Source: Colius striatus (Eukaryota > Chordata > Aves > Coliiformes > Coliidae). Taken from it: a stretch of 64,000 nucleotides of DNA. The number at the start of each line of letters is the position of its first letter. Position 1 is the stretch's first letter. The notes under the pieces are model-generated. The model made no database searches. It was not told the origin of the DNA and worked only from the letters and a program-made list of their open reading frames with translations. Below, piece by piece: positions 48,307 to 62,043 of this stretch. A program made the translations under genes and the position numbers. Where the stretch lies: positions 64,671,867 to 64,735,866 of the forward strand of contig NC_084760.1 in NCBI RefSeq assembly GCF_028858725.1, written 5' to 3'.

Positions 48307-49604
48307 TGTAACACAGTTATCTGTAGCTATCTGTAAGGAAAAAACAAAAAAACAAAGAAATCCCACACACCAATTAATACAGCCATGGTAAATAACATTG
48401 ATGCAATCAGTTGGACAGTTATTGAGTCTTATAAGAAAAGCACTGAGGGACTTCAGCAAAGGTAACTACAATTCACAGACTACTTTTTGTGAGCAAACAT
48501 AGAATAGACCAGCTCCAGAGAATGCACACAAGCATAATCACTACTCACTAAAGGCAGATATACACACTTTCCAAACTAAACAGTACCTTCAGAAGGCTTC
48601 CTGGGGACAGTTTGAATTCTCAGTTCTAAGAAAGTCCATCACATACTTTCAAAGATCTTTCAGGAAATCACTGATTAAAACAGTGAATTCCTAATACCGT
48701 GGGTGAGAATCACCTAATCACCGGTATTACTCACCTGTGGTAATGCACTTAAGTCACCTGGCCTTCCTCCAAATTAAGAGGAAGGTGATCAGTACTTCCA
48801 GTGGAGAAATCATTCCACATTGTGATGAGTGCTTCAGACACGGAGGATCTCTACATACAAGGCCCTCCACTATGGAGATGCCTGTTTCTCACCATTGGCT
48901 AGCCAGAAATCCTAGATGACTACCTTGGAGTATATACCAAATTTTAAGATGGCTAAAGTGATGTATTTCTTACTATAGATTATCTAACTGTTTTTAAAAG
49001 AAGGTGTTAATCACACCTTTAAAATAATTTTAAACAGTCAAAAAATAAGACCTAAAATAAACATTCCAAACCTGGCACTATTGGTACCGTTCCATATCTT
49101 CATCTTATGATCGCTATATTAAATTTTAGTAACAATGTCTTGTCAGAGGTAAAATATGTATTAGAGAAATAAGCTACAACTGTGTTTATATACTTCAGCA
49201 TTTTAGATTTCAGTGTTGAAACATTTCCATATAAAAGTGCTATACAATGCATTTTTCATGCTTAAATGCAATAGGTTTCCATGAGTTCTATTATAAAGAA
49301 GAAAAACACAGAGGTAGGATTTTCATAGACAAGTAAAACATTTGAATTTGAAGAACAATGTATGCTTCCTGTTTCCATAGTACACAGGGCATTTTCTGGA
49401 TGAAACAGTGAGAATTATAAAGACAGTCATGATTTTACAATAACATGGAAAAGGTTAAAAAAAAGAGCAGTTTTAGAGATATAGGAATATTTCTCTTTCC
49501 TACAGAGGAAAAACTTAATTTGGCTTGAAGAAACGTTAGCAAAGCGCAGGAAAATGCACAAGTAATGGGAATATATGGGGTTTTTTTCAGTATAAAACAA
49601 TTAC

Positions 49605-49649
49605 CTGCATCTTCTAGGCTTCTAATAGACATGACTATCTTCAAATTTC
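49605..49649 (-). other. HIVEP2: Candidate 45-nt noncoding leader exon of HIVEP2
   Basis: Sense strand: a pyrimidine run ttttttcttctacag|, 45 bases, then GATGCAG|gtaatt. Both splice sites fit the consensus well. Joined to the exon start at 48,330, an ATG inside it would open a 13-codon uORF that stops in the next exon. Human HIVEP2 has several noncoding exons upstream of the large coding exon (from memory), which makes a leader exon here plausible. No transcript evidence is available. Confidence 0.35.
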
Positions 49650-52600
49650 CTGTAGAAGAAAAAATACAGGCTTAAGACATTCTTGGTATTAAGTACTGAG
49701 CTGAAGAAAGTATTGTGTTCTTTACAGTAGAGGACAGAAAATCTAATTTATCCATTCACTGGAAAAACTTCATGTTGTGTCGTAAAGGTTTGAGCAATCA
49801 CATTTTGAAGAGCTGTGCAAATATTTTTAAAGTACTTCTATTTCTAACCTGTAGATGAATAACTGCAAGTCTAAACTAATGCAGTCTCACCTTCCTGAAT
49901 TGGTAAAAAGAGCTGTCAGTGTCCCTCTTCATTCCTATGCCTTTGTTAAGCCTGGATTATCCCTGAATCCCATTGGCAAATCCTCTCTCAATGCCTCTCT
50001 CCAGCTAATGCTTTTAAACTCCAGCCCTCTCCTTAAATGTTTCAGAGACCAGAACCAAATCCTGGTCAGGGTGTCACCACTCAGGTATAAGAAAGCATAG
50101 TTAAATGTGAGTAGGTTTCCAAATCCATTAACACCAGTGGGATACTGCTCAAGAATGTTATGTGTGCCTTCCTGAAGAAGAAATCTGCGGACCAAATAAA
50201 TGGTTAACTTCTGTAATTGCCGTGATTTGCCACCTATCAGACCATCACCAGATTGCAAGCTACTCTGTGTATTGCCAAAAAGACCGGCACAGAGAACAGG
50301 GAGCCTGAACACCATCTCAGTGCCTTGAGACCATTTCTCCTATTAAAGGAGGACTGTCCCTTCCAGTTTTCAAGGAAACTTATCTTGAAAATAGATTTTG
50401 GCTTTTGTTTCATTAGAAAGGATGTTTGCTTACTTGTGACAACAAAAGCAACAATTATGGCTTTTGTTTGTGTTTCTTCCTCAGGAAAATAAATCAAAAC
50501 ATCTCTAAGGAACAAATGTATAGAAATAGCTGGAGTATAGCTCGAGTATTAGCTTCAGAGTATGGGATATAGGCTACTGTAATGACTTTACTGTAATGAG
50601 AAACTGTCAGAAAAATGGGTAGAGCACTCATGCTTTCTCCACTAAATAAAACAAAAGAGGATAAAATAGTAAAGATTATAAAAGAAAAAAGCATAAAAAA
50701 GCAAAAATAAGTTTTTATTTCTTTGTAATTAATAACACTTTCAAAGAACAAATGGACATTAGTAAAGCCTCATGATGACGTTAAATGGAATCACTAGTGT
50801 GCCACCTGGTATCAGTTATTTGTTTAATAGAATGAATAACGTATCAGTAGTTAGGACAGCAACAGCTAAAGGCCTGTTAGTTTAGTTAAATATGAATAAC
50901 ATATTTTTCAATTGTAACTATGGAGAATTCTGCTATAGCATGAAATAACAGCAAGCTACCAAATACAAACCAGAATATTTTAGGTCATAATGTCATTCAG
51001 CTTTGATGTGCTAATGACTTTTTAAATAACTCTTTTGTCTAACTCTCTAAAAGAAAAAAAAAAGAAAAAGTAACCCAAGTTAAAACTTTTCTACATTTTC
51101 CTAATCCACTTCCACAAATAAAAAGTGTTGCTACAAATGGAAAACAAAATCCTTGTGCACGATTTACGATATATCAGAAGTGGTTACTACAGAGTAGGTC
51201 TGTAGTGCCTTATGAAGAAATGTAAAGTGGCAAATCATTTTTGGGAGCTGAGCTAAACTTAACCAGAAGTCAATAATGATGCCAATATACAAGTAAGGAT
51301 GCAAAGGAAAATATGTGGCTTGAGAAGCAGAAACAGAGACAAGACGGAATGTTCCTCACTGAGTGAGTGTAATGTTATTAGCTGTCTTCAAAGAAAAAGA
51401 ATTTTCTCCTTATTAGACAACTTTTTTTCAGATGGTGAAGAATAAATTTCTAGAAGATGGGAGTATCCCTTCTGTTCCATTCTCCATTGAGCGCACCTTT
51501 AGAGAAGAAATTTGCCAGACATGGAAATATGACAGCAATGGTTTTATTTGAGCAAAAGATGATATTCATATACTTCCAACAATTTTCTGTTCTGGACTGA
51601 GACCTCTGTTACAGAGTTCAACCCATTCTGCAGTCCTGCTATTTTCAGAATGTTCTATATAATTTTTCAACCTACACTTTGAAACAGGTATAGACTAATT
51701 ACAGGGATTATTGATGGCTTAAGTTTGGTCAGAGTCACTCTCCTGGGGAAAATAAATCCCTTTCCAGAACCAACATAATAATTTCTGGTTTGGTTTGAGC
51801 TTCCATCCATCCTGTGTCAGAGATGGCTTTATATTTTTTTTTAATTATTATTTTTTCCCTCCCCAGTGGGAGACTGGCATAACTGGAGAGATATTAAGAC
51901 ACTGTAAAGTTAGCTTGTATTCTGTTTTCTCCAGTCAAGCCTCTATCTCATCTGCCCGCATCCACAGTCTAGCTTAAGCTGACAACAGACTTCCATTTTT
52001 CCACTGATTAATGTTTCTCCTTTAGAAAACACTGTAAATACACCTTTCAATATTGCTCTTCATCAAACGTAGACAGAAACTCCCTAAATTACAAGTACCA
52101 CATCTTTCAAACTAAGGAACTAAAGATGATAAAAACGAATGTTTTCTTTAATATGTTTGGCACAGTTCAGCTCCACTGGAGTGACTAAGACGAGCCCACC
52201 TACACGGATCAGAAGCTGGATGGGAATTGCACTGAGCACATCATTTGATGGGAGCAGTAAAGTCCTGCCTGGTCAAAGGCCAAACCAGGTTTCCCAGTAG
52301 GAATGTGGCCTGGGAGCCAGTTCTCCCAGTCACAGTAACTGCACTATCTGCCTTCTTCAAACTGAGACATTTTACTTCTCTGAAAACTTTGAACACAAGA
52401 AGACTACTGGGAAACCAGGAGCTGTATTTATGTCAGATGCATCTACTAAATCAAGATTTTAAAAACTTTCTAGTTGGGAGCATTTTCCTGTCACTCTTTT
52501 TCCTGAGGTGCCTTTGTGTGCTGCATGCACGGGATGTATATGCAGGCTGACTGCAGAGCTCCAAGATTACTCCTTCTTTTCCTTTTTTTTCAGACCATTA

Positions 52601-54829
52601 AAATGGTTACACTCAACAGTTTTAAAATAAAATTTGGCAAAATACAGCTTTTACTACCTCTCAATTTGTAGCTCGTATTACGGTTCTTGCAAGTGAACAA
52701 ATTGGAAGCTTATGTCTTCCAGGCTAAATCCTGAGTGCACCATACAGAATAAATATTGACTCTAGCGTAAAGACTAAGGGTCAGATCCAGCTCTGTTTTA
52801 AATCTTTTCTGTCCAGCTCTGCCAGCACAAAGATGTCCTAAAACCACAGTAACTGGCCCCTGAAGAATTCATATTCTATAGGGCAAGCATTAGCACAGAC
52901 AAGCTGCAGTGGCTCCTATAAAATCCTTACACTCATGCACAGACTGCTGCCAAAACCCTTATTAGGCAAGTCTAGTTTATGTCTGGGATAAGCTCAGCAG
53001 CCAAGCAGCCTTACAAGAAAAAGAGGCCACCTCTGAGCTCTTCCCCACCTGCAACTGAGAAGAAAATTGCCTTGGCCTTTCGGGAAGAAAGACAGCACAC
53101 CTTTGGCTTGCTGTCTAATCCCACGTTTCTCTCTGCTCCACTAATGATATTTGCCAATGAGCTGTCTGGTGTTGACAATCCTGGGGGGAAAAAAACCCCA
53201 ACAAAAACACTGAAAACTCTTTAACAAAACAGGGATTTATACCTTCTTCTACCTACGCAAAATCACAGTTGGGCTAAGTCTGAAGATGAGCTCTCAACAA
53301 ATGTTCAGTATGCATCTATGAATGATTTAACTGGCATGAAGATACACAAACACTTCTTCATCCTTCTTTGCAAGTCTATACATTCACTCATGGGCTGAGG
53401 ATGTTATGTAGCAACATAACAAAAGGAATGCATTCCTAGAGATATATACTTTTGACATTTTACACAGCTGAAAAAAAAAATATTACGAACTTTGACAAGC
53501 TTTTTTATACTACTTAACACCACATGTCCGGTCTTTGAACTTACTAAAAAGATAGGGAAGAAGAAACATTTCTTAAATTTCCCAGTTCTGTAAAAAGGCT
53601 TCCCACTCTTAATCAGAGAGATTCTCTTTGCATTTCCAACAACCCTGGTTTTATAGCTGGCCTTCAACCTGTTAGAACACCTCTAGGAACAACAACAATT
53701 CTGATGACAACCACTGCCACTTGGCAATGTCTTGAATAACGGGACAATGCCTGTGCTTTTGCTGCACTTTGCAGGAGCTGTAAGACATCTTTTTACCCAT
53801 GCAACTCCAAGATGGCAGCCCTTTTAAAACAGGCTTATATTTATTTTAATCTACCACTGTTTACATTGTAATTACTGTTGTTACCTCTTCACATTTGAAG
53901 ACTCTACTCTAATTTGTTCATTTAATTCCATTCCAGATGTTCTGATCTGCCCTCCGGATTTCATTGCGTTATTGAATGTATTGCCATAAAACCAGACAGA
54001 GAACCACAGTTTTGAAAATGTCCTGAAACACTTAGAATAACACACATTTGTTTTTAATTTGTGCAGCTGAAGTAATCATTATAATGTATTTTTTTAAATG
54101 TCATTTTAAAGTACTATCCAATACAAAAGCAAATACTGCACAGCAAGTACCCATAGGGCACTGTGAATTTACTATTAGGTGATCAAACAAACTGTACTAA
54201 GCTTGCTTGAGGAGAAGCTACAGGGCAGAGGTATGTTCTTCATTGCTACGCTGGGTAAACCCTTGTGCTCACACGGATTCCCCAAGAAGCCAGGAACTGA
54301 GGAGACTGACTGAGAGGATCCAATTACAGATGTATCAAGGGTAGACTGCAAGCTCCTTGTGATCAAACGCCAACTTCAGGCTTTTACTCCTGAGTTTCTA
54401 TGAACACACGTTTGTAACTCTGAGACTTGCTGGTTTCAAGGGACAGAATCTGTGCATATAAAACCAGAAGCGGTATAAAACCTGGTATCCTGATTTGTGC
54501 AATTATTATTTCAGCACTTGCATTAAATCCAGTTCCTATCTTGAGAACTATCTAGAATGCCAGCCATTGAGAAATGTCATGTAATGGCACCTTTTAGTTA
54601 ACTGTATTAGTATTTACTATTTCATCATTTTATACCTTTACCAAACTCACCTTAACCTTGTTAATTAAGATAATTTACACTATTATCTGAGATCATTATC
54701 TGAGTTTGTTGAAGAAAATAACCAGAACTTGTCTGCTTAAAAGCACACCAAAGTCAACTAAGAAACCAAATAAACAATTAAACCTGTTGTCCTTTAACAC
54801 CTACTAACCTTAACTGTATGAACTTTTAC

Positions 54830-54868
54830 CTGTCTCAGACATTTCATATAAATGTTGATGGGTACATG
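54830..54868 (-). other. HIVEP2: Second candidate 39-nt leader exon of HIVEP2
   Basis: Sense strand: cttgttcatcttcacag|, 39 bases including ATGs, then GAGACAG|gtaaaag. The acceptor pyrimidine tract is moderate and the donor is good. Weaker than the 49.6 kb candidate. Confidence 0.25.
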
Positions 54869-56212
54869 CTGTGAAGATGAACAAGAATCTCTGTCCTCTG
54901 AAAGTGCTCCTGTCGAATGAGAGGTCAGGCACACTCTTGTCACTTCTGTGGTGACCTTACAGAAAAATCAGGGCTGAAACAAGAGTCTCTTGTTTTACTT
55001 CAAGAAACTGACCAGATACGAGTTCTGACTCAGAGTGACTGAAAGGAGACAAACTACTCTGACAGTAAGTAAAAATAAGAGATCTAATTCTGCTCTACAT
55101 TATCCTGGCATGACTCTTAAGCAATGAGTTGCAAATCCAAGGACATAAAAACAAACAGAAATCATTTAGCGTTAGGCTCTTACGTCCTATGTACTAAGTA
55201 TGTAACATTATTTGTTACTACATGAAAATAAACTAAACCAATAATTCCAAGATGTCTACAGAGAAATTCATAACATATATTCCAATAAGTGTTCAACTAC
55301 AAAGTAGTAAGAAAACATGGGTGATTTTCTTTAAGAGATGCTGGCTTGCATCATAAATGCTTAGAGCACACCTGCAGCAAAACACGCAGGCTTTACTATG
55401 TTATGTATCTCAAATATAATTTTAAATTACAACTCTCTATAGAAAAACAGCACTCCCCTAAAAAACTCAACTTCAAGTTAAATGTATTTTAAGAAGTCAT
55501 AGGACAAGTCTAGAGAAGAAATCCTTTAACACTGACCTTTTCACTATAATTAAAAGGATTGCTCACTTACATACATCACTATTTCCTGTTTCAGCATCAT
55601 ACAAAATGTACACATTAGTACCACACAGGAAAAAAATGTATAAAAAAAGCTTTCTTTTTGCCAAAGTCCAACTGAGCATGCTTATTTCCTTAGGATGACT
55701 ATAAAAAACAAAATAAGAGAGAAAAAGCTACACAGGAGTCAAATTCATCTTAAACACTTCCTATACAGGTTGACATTTTCAAACAAATCACAGTTCTTCT
55801 CCTTGAATTCAACAAAAACCTGCTCTCAAAGAGATGCCAAAACAGCTAACAGCACAAACAATCTTGTCAGTCAATTAGCAGCTAATTGATATCTCTGATC
55901 CCACTGCTTTTAACAGATAAGGTAAATATTTTGTTTCTGGTTGTCTAACCTTGCTGTGCACAAGTAAGAGTCTCTCAGAGTCTGTTGGAAATGCTTAAGC
56001 ACTTCAGATAATATAAAATCTACCTGTTGTGGCTGATCATCTTCGACATGGACATCTTGAAGCTATCTCTATTCATAAGCAAAGGATTTGGACTATTCAG
56101 ATATGAAAATAAAAGAATTATACAAACTGCTAATCTTACATTGCTACTTATTTCCTTGGGGAACAAATTTAAAAAATGAGAATGGATGAGTAAAACACCA
56201 ATCATTTCCCAC

Positions 56213-56630
56213 ACAGAATCATTTCAGCTGGAAGAGATCTTTGAGGTCATCAAGTCCAGACTTTTTCACAGCCCTATCAACCACTAAACCATTTCCCTAA
56301 GTGCAACATCCACCCAATCTCTTAAACACCTCCAGGGATGGTGACTCCACCACCTCCCTGGGCAGCCCATTCCAATGCCGGACAACCCTTTCAGTAAAGA
56401 AATCCCTCCTCATATCCAGCCTGAACCTCCCCTGGCACAACTTGAGGCCATTTCCTCTGGTTCTATTGCTTGTTGTTAGGGAGAACAGGCTGACTCCTGC
56501 CTTGCTACAACTTCCTTTCAGGTAGTTGTAGAGAGCAATAAGGTCTCCCTTGAGCCTTCTTTTCTTCAAGCTAAACAGCCCCAGATCTCTCAGCCGTTCC
56601 TCATATGAGATGTGCTCCAAATGTGATGGC
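56213..56630 (-). mobile_element. CR1 LINE 3' fragment
   Basis: Minus-oriented with its 3' end at 56,213; the tail is cut short to one octamer (cagaatcat). The open minus-strand frame keeps [20 protein letters not shown] and [20 protein letters not shown], which is the ORF2 C-terminus. The 5' end is near 56,630. Confidence 0.94.
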
Positions 56631-59533
56631 AGAGCACTGGCAGATCTGACAGACAGCACTTCCAGTATTACTAAAATTTCAGAAGGCAACAAAAATATCA
56701 CAGTTGTTTTGCCTCCCCATCCCAATTTCCTTTGAATCATGGTATACAGTGAGTTGTGGGAGTGAGAGCAGCTCCCATGCAGAGAACAGTCAGAAACAGC
56801 TGCCCACTGCTAAGATCTTCTTTAAACACTATTTTGAGGGTTTAAGTTGGGTTTATATGATGCCTAATTCCATCAGTCCTAACCTGCAGATGAATGAGTT
56901 TCTTTCAAGGGTGAGTTAAGTGATAAATAATCAGTATTTACTAAATACCCATTAACCATGTATAATAGTATTCAAAGCAGTGCTGAGATGCAAATGAGTT
57001 CTTTATTTTTGGCCTGCTCTCATCAGCAACAGAAAATCAACTCCATCTCGATTTTTTTCTGAGCCGCAGCAATTGAACTTAAAGGATACCATGTCAAATT
57101 GTAAACGTCTGAAGTAGTTCCTGATCACTATTTGTAGGATATTTTTTTTTTCACCCGTAGTGTAGAAAAGAAATGGATCTTTGGCCCTGATGTTGGCACC
57201 ACACTTTTATTGTGTAAACAAACAGGCTCCCAAAAAGGCTAAATACCTAAAATCTGTGAAAAGCAAAGGCCCATAACCAATGCAGTAGTTAGGCTATGCA
57301 GTGCCAATGGGATTGTGAAGAAAGTTCTGCATTTGCAAGAACTTGCAAAAATTACTGACATGAAAGAATTTTTTCTCAATTCAGTGTAAAGAAACATGCT
57401 AATCAGAAACTGAAATTTTGCGCCCTATAAAGGATAGATTAACTAAACTATGAATTTAGCAGCACTCGTGAAAGATAAAGTGTATGGAAAGAGAAAGATT
57501 TCACGCTAACATGGTTTGTAGTCATTTCTAGATTTACAAAACATCATCTACAGTAAGAAGGGTAAGAACAGTGTCACTGTGGAGTTCAAATTGCTAAAAT
57601 TGTCAGACGTAACAGTCTTCCTAACTGAAATGAAATCCTAACTGATGAAATCATTTTCACATAAGTACTGCAACCTTGGGCAGCCATTAGGGACAAGAGA
57701 CCTGTGCTCATAAAGGCCCTGCTAAGATATCATATAGCTCTTCCCCAAGGTTTCCCAGGGAAAAAAACACAATTAAAAAAAAAAAAATCAAAATTTGTGT
57801 AAATATTGCATCATTTTTAGGTACAAAGTACAACTCTGTTGCAAAATAAATATTAGGCCTTTGCCTAACATTTTCATCTTAGAGGGAAAATATCACTGAA
57901 TTTTCTGGGAAGTGAGGCCTTTTTAGCTAAAAGTTACGCAACCCTAATTATGCAACCATGGCAGATTTTGCGAACAGCTACGCTTCTTTTCACACCATGT
58001 CAGAAGAAGCCACTTATATTTCACACGAAAATATCAGTGTCTTTCAAACACTTTCTTGAATGAGCAAATGCACTGCCTCTGATGGACGCTCTCCCCCTGC
58101 AAAGAATTACATAGGAAGACATTTATAGTATCTGAGCTTGTGTTTGTTTTTCACTCACACCAATTATTATACAAGCTTATTTTAAAACCTGTCATTGTTT
58201 ACTAAGCCCTGTGGTCACTACATGTCAAAACAAAACCAGACACATGCTAAAAAGCAGTAGGACGTTCTTACCAATTTTTTTTTCATTTCTTGCACTTAAA
58301 GTAGAATGAGTCTCCGGAGCAATTTTTTCTCAATCCATTTTGAACATTTTGGTAAAGTTCAACTGAGATCAGCTATTAATCCCCAAATCTTATATAGCAC
58401 ACAGATGTCACAACAGCCACTACTCTGCAGCCAAAATGTTTCATTTTGACTATTGACTCAATTCAGGGGTTTTGCTGTAGCAAATCTAGTCACCTAGTAT
58501 TGCCTAAAGATCCTGACCGCTACAGCAGTAATTCACATTAATTAAACTGCACATTTAGGGATACAGCTTTCTTTACAATCCTCAGGGTGCCTAGCAGGGG
58601 GTGAAAAAAAAAAGGGTGGGGGGGAAGTTCTTTAAAATTACTATGGACATATTTTACAGTACTTTCTTCTTTTTTATTGCATGAAGTCGGTATGTATAAT
58701 ATGCAATTGCATCAGAAAAACTCTTTAAAAAACTCAGTAGAATATGCATATGCTTTCTGCTGCTTTTTGTAGCTATACACAAAGTTTTTACTCTTTGCTG
58801 TTAGATTTCTTTCTACAAAACGCAAATAAACTGTGTTTATGAACATGAGCACTGAAAAGAGGAAGCTCTACACCTGCACATAGAATCTCAGCTATTCCAC
58901 ACTGTGTTGCTACTTGAGGGACAAGCCAAACTGACAGCTCAGTTACAGATTCTCAACAAGCGCAATGCAATAAAACCAAAAACATTTATTGGGAAACAAA
59001 ACTGTTCAGGTTTCATGATGACTTTTTATCAGACAATATCAGGGTGCAGTACAGGGCAGTTGTAGTACAAACAGCACCTTAAAGTTTCATCTATGTCTCT
59101 CACGCCAGGCGACTTTTTGAAACTACTCCAGGGAAACCTGCAACATGTAACCATTATCCTGCACTCAGTAAGTGGCACGATTGGCTGCCAAATCACTCCA
59201 GCTCAGGAAAAGTCAAAATAAAGATAGCAAAAATCTTAATTTCAGCCACCAGGTAAGACCTCAGAAAGCTCTAAGAGGACATTTTAGGGCCTGTTTGGTC
59301 TGTCAAAAGGGAAAGCAATCGCCGCTCAGCTCTAGAAAACTCAAGATAAATTTTGCACAGGGTTCTCCTTCTCCTGCATCATGCTTGGCACATTCCACCA
59401 AAGTTAGTTTTCTTTCCATTGTCAGAAGTGGAAGTGAAATCATCTAACAGTCTGTCCCAAAAGTCTCTTGGGTGCTTGTGTTACACAAACGACACTTGCA
59501 TACAACAAACAAAAGAAAATATCACCAACGTGC

Positions 59534-59620
59534 AATCATAGAATGGTTTGGTTTGGTAAGGACCTTTATTTAAAGATCACTGAGTTCAACTCCCAAACAT
59601 CCCCTCGTCCAACCCCTAAG
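59534..59620 (-). mobile_element. Short CR1 3'-end remnant
   Basis: About 85 bases from aatcatagaatggtttggtt through a degraded CR1 3'UTR (agatcactgagttcaactcc). Only the terminal piece remains. Confidence 0.8.
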
Positions 59621-60019
59621 ATCTCCATTACAGATAGGGAAATGAACACACAGAGTATACGCACAAGCATAAAGAGCTTCATGTTTGCTGATCTACCCCT
59701 GAACTAATAGATTACCAAATGTTTCCTGGGATAGCTCCTAACAATTTGAAACACTGCATTGCAAACCAAAAGCATGTAGGCTATTTTCCTTAAGATTGAA
59801 GTGCAATGTTTTAGCAGTCAGACCGTCTAAGACAATTATTTAACTTGCTTATTCAGTTGAACTCTTCTCCCTACTTCTCTGGTCCTAACCCCCACCCACC
59901 CTAGGATTTGAGGACACCCTGTTCACTCAGAGATGGTGAATCACTACAAGCCAGCAGGCCCACTCGGTTCCTCAAAAGACACAAAAGGTGTAAAAATAGC
60001 TTGTACTAATGAAGCAAGT

Positions 60020-60270
60020 ACAGCGTCAGCAGCCAGATGAGCGTGGGTGATCAGATAAGGGTCTGTCGTTGCAAAGGGCAAATTATTAAGAGAATGCCTC
60101 TCCCTCTCTCTCTTTTTATTAAGCTTTGTTCTTCCTTTGCTGAAAGCAGCTCTCTGCAATGCCTGATAAATGACACCTGATGAGATTGACTCCTGTAATT
60201 GCGAGCTTCATACCGGCACAGGAAGCGGTGCCCCAGTATGAGCTGAAGGTACAGTGGAGGTGTCACATAA
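60020..60270. promoter_or_regulatory. Candidate conserved noncoding block in the HIVEP2 leader intron
   Basis: Compact sequence rich in plausible factor sites: GATAAG near 60,053, a CTTTGTTC SOX-like core near 60,124, a TGATAAATGACACCTGATGA stretch and a TAATTG core. It is free of repeats apart from a short CT run. This is a composition impression only. Confidence 0.2.
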
Positions 60271-62043
60271 AAAAAATAAATAGAGGCAAAAATAAAGCCT
60301 AAAAATAGCCAGGACTACCCACTGAGTATGACTGTGTGGATATATTTAGCTGGTCTAACACCAACTTTTCTTGTTAAAAACACAATCTTACCTTTATGCA
60401 AAACAGCTTCCTGTTTCTAAACATAACTTGAGAAACTTGAGGAGGAGGGAAAATTCAGGTTTTGAAATTTTCCCTTTTTCACTGAGGTTATGAGAATATT
60501 AAATGTGCAAAGATCAAGTGGATCTTCCACAAAGGCTTTACATCTTGACATCTCATAAGCAATAGGTGAAAGTTTGCTATTAAGACATCCTGATACAGCC
60601 CATCAGACTAGGAAATTGATTCAGAAGCAAAACCAGAGCTGTACCAGCAAACTTCACCAGCAACCAGAAATGAGACTGAGAGCTGAAGGAAGGGGGTACA
60701 CATCCTATGCCAGCTCAGCTGCCTGAGCCAACACTGCCCTCAAGAGATGGCTGTGCCCCACCAGAAGCAGACACATAGTCCTAAAGACTGATACAGTTGC
60801 ACTTTTACAGCCCGGTTCTGCAAGTCTCATCTACTTTACAGTAGATGAGTTTACATCACTTTACCAGAACAAAGAAGCTTTTAGGAAGGGTGTAAATATA
60901 ACTTACTCCCATTTAAGGCACTTCTATGCTGCCTAATAAAGTGCCATGAGTATAAACAGCTGTTTGGCCAAGTGATACAGTTTAGTATCTTACCAGCAAT
61001 ACTGAGAAGTGCTTCCAACCAAACTTCTGATTCCCAGATACCTGTACTTAAAGGAATTAATGAACAAGTCTTTCAAGTGCTGGTGCTGCACCTGCGTATG
61101 CCAGCTGGAGATGGGTGCTCAGACATCACATGTCAGCGATCTGCTCTATTCAACTGCAGTCAAAGGGCTGCCTCTCGACCAGGCACGGGAACGCCATGCC
61201 GAGCCCCAGCCCACCTCCCCATCACCAGCACCTGCTAGCCTTGCTCACCCATGGTGCCATACCGACCACACTTTGAGCCCACTGCTCACCCCACCTTACT
61301 GTGTCAGTCCTGAAACTTTCACAGGTTTAAACTGCAACAGGATGAGATAAAAGTATCTTCAGCATAGATGTTCAGAGATGCTCAGCTTCTGCGTGGCAGG
61401 AATTTTGCTCCCCCTAACCCAAAGGGAAGGCAAGTCAGATCCCAAGGACTCTCTTAAGAGTGTCTGCGACTATTTAATGTACATTACTGCAGTGTTACTA
61501 CTGAAAGTAATATAAGTGCCAACTTTCTAGTGCTTCACATGAGCTGTGCAAGGAAATGGTCTTCTCTGTGACTGTTTTTTTCTACTTAATATCGTGATTC
61601 CATGCGCTGATGCTTACATGAGAGGTTTGTTTCATTATTATGCACCTTGAAGTAAGACAGTGCTTCCACAATGGCATTTTCCACAAAACTAAAGTCTACA
61701 GTCAGCAACAGCATTGCTGATTTCACATCTTGGGCAGGGGCACCCCACTGTAGGCAAATGGAAGCAGCAGACACCAGCACAGGATAGCAGGGGAGGCTGC
61801 AACTGGAGCTACAGGAGGCAGTAAGAAGCTACTGCGTTAAGTGAGGAGGGGCTGTGCTGAGATTATCTCACATCTTCCTACATCCTGCTGCAGGTTGCTT
61901 TTCCTGCCGCAGCCTTCTCCCTCCCACCCCTATGCGATGTCACTTTCACCAGTGTGCACTCCTCTCCCACTCACCAACATGTAATGTGCACCATGATTTA
62001 TGTCACCTCTCCAATCTTGCTCAGCATCTCTGAGGTGTGAGCA

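Larger units (their letters stand above)
47945..48330 (-). other. HIVEP2: HIVEP2 5'UTR part of the giant exon, with uORFs
   Basis: The exon begins at 48,330 after a strong acceptor (T-rich run ending ccttacag, 48,331-48,360). The 386-base leader holds several short upstream ORFs: 9 codons at 48,277-48,306, 7 codons at 48,206-48,229 and 26 codons at 48,142-48,222. An ATG at 48,115 is in frame with the main start. Multiple uORFs suggest dampened or regulated translation (inference). Confidence 0.7.

Noticed and set aside
55540..55580. Strong donor-like sequence (gtaagtgag on the minus strand)
   Set aside because: No convincing acceptor within a normal exon distance upstream of it.
60380..60440. 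Donor-like AAAG|gtaaga with an upstream pyrimidine run on the minus strand
   Set aside because: The acceptor AG has an unfavourable preceding base (aag), and the exon would be short and featureless. Weaker than the two microexons reported.
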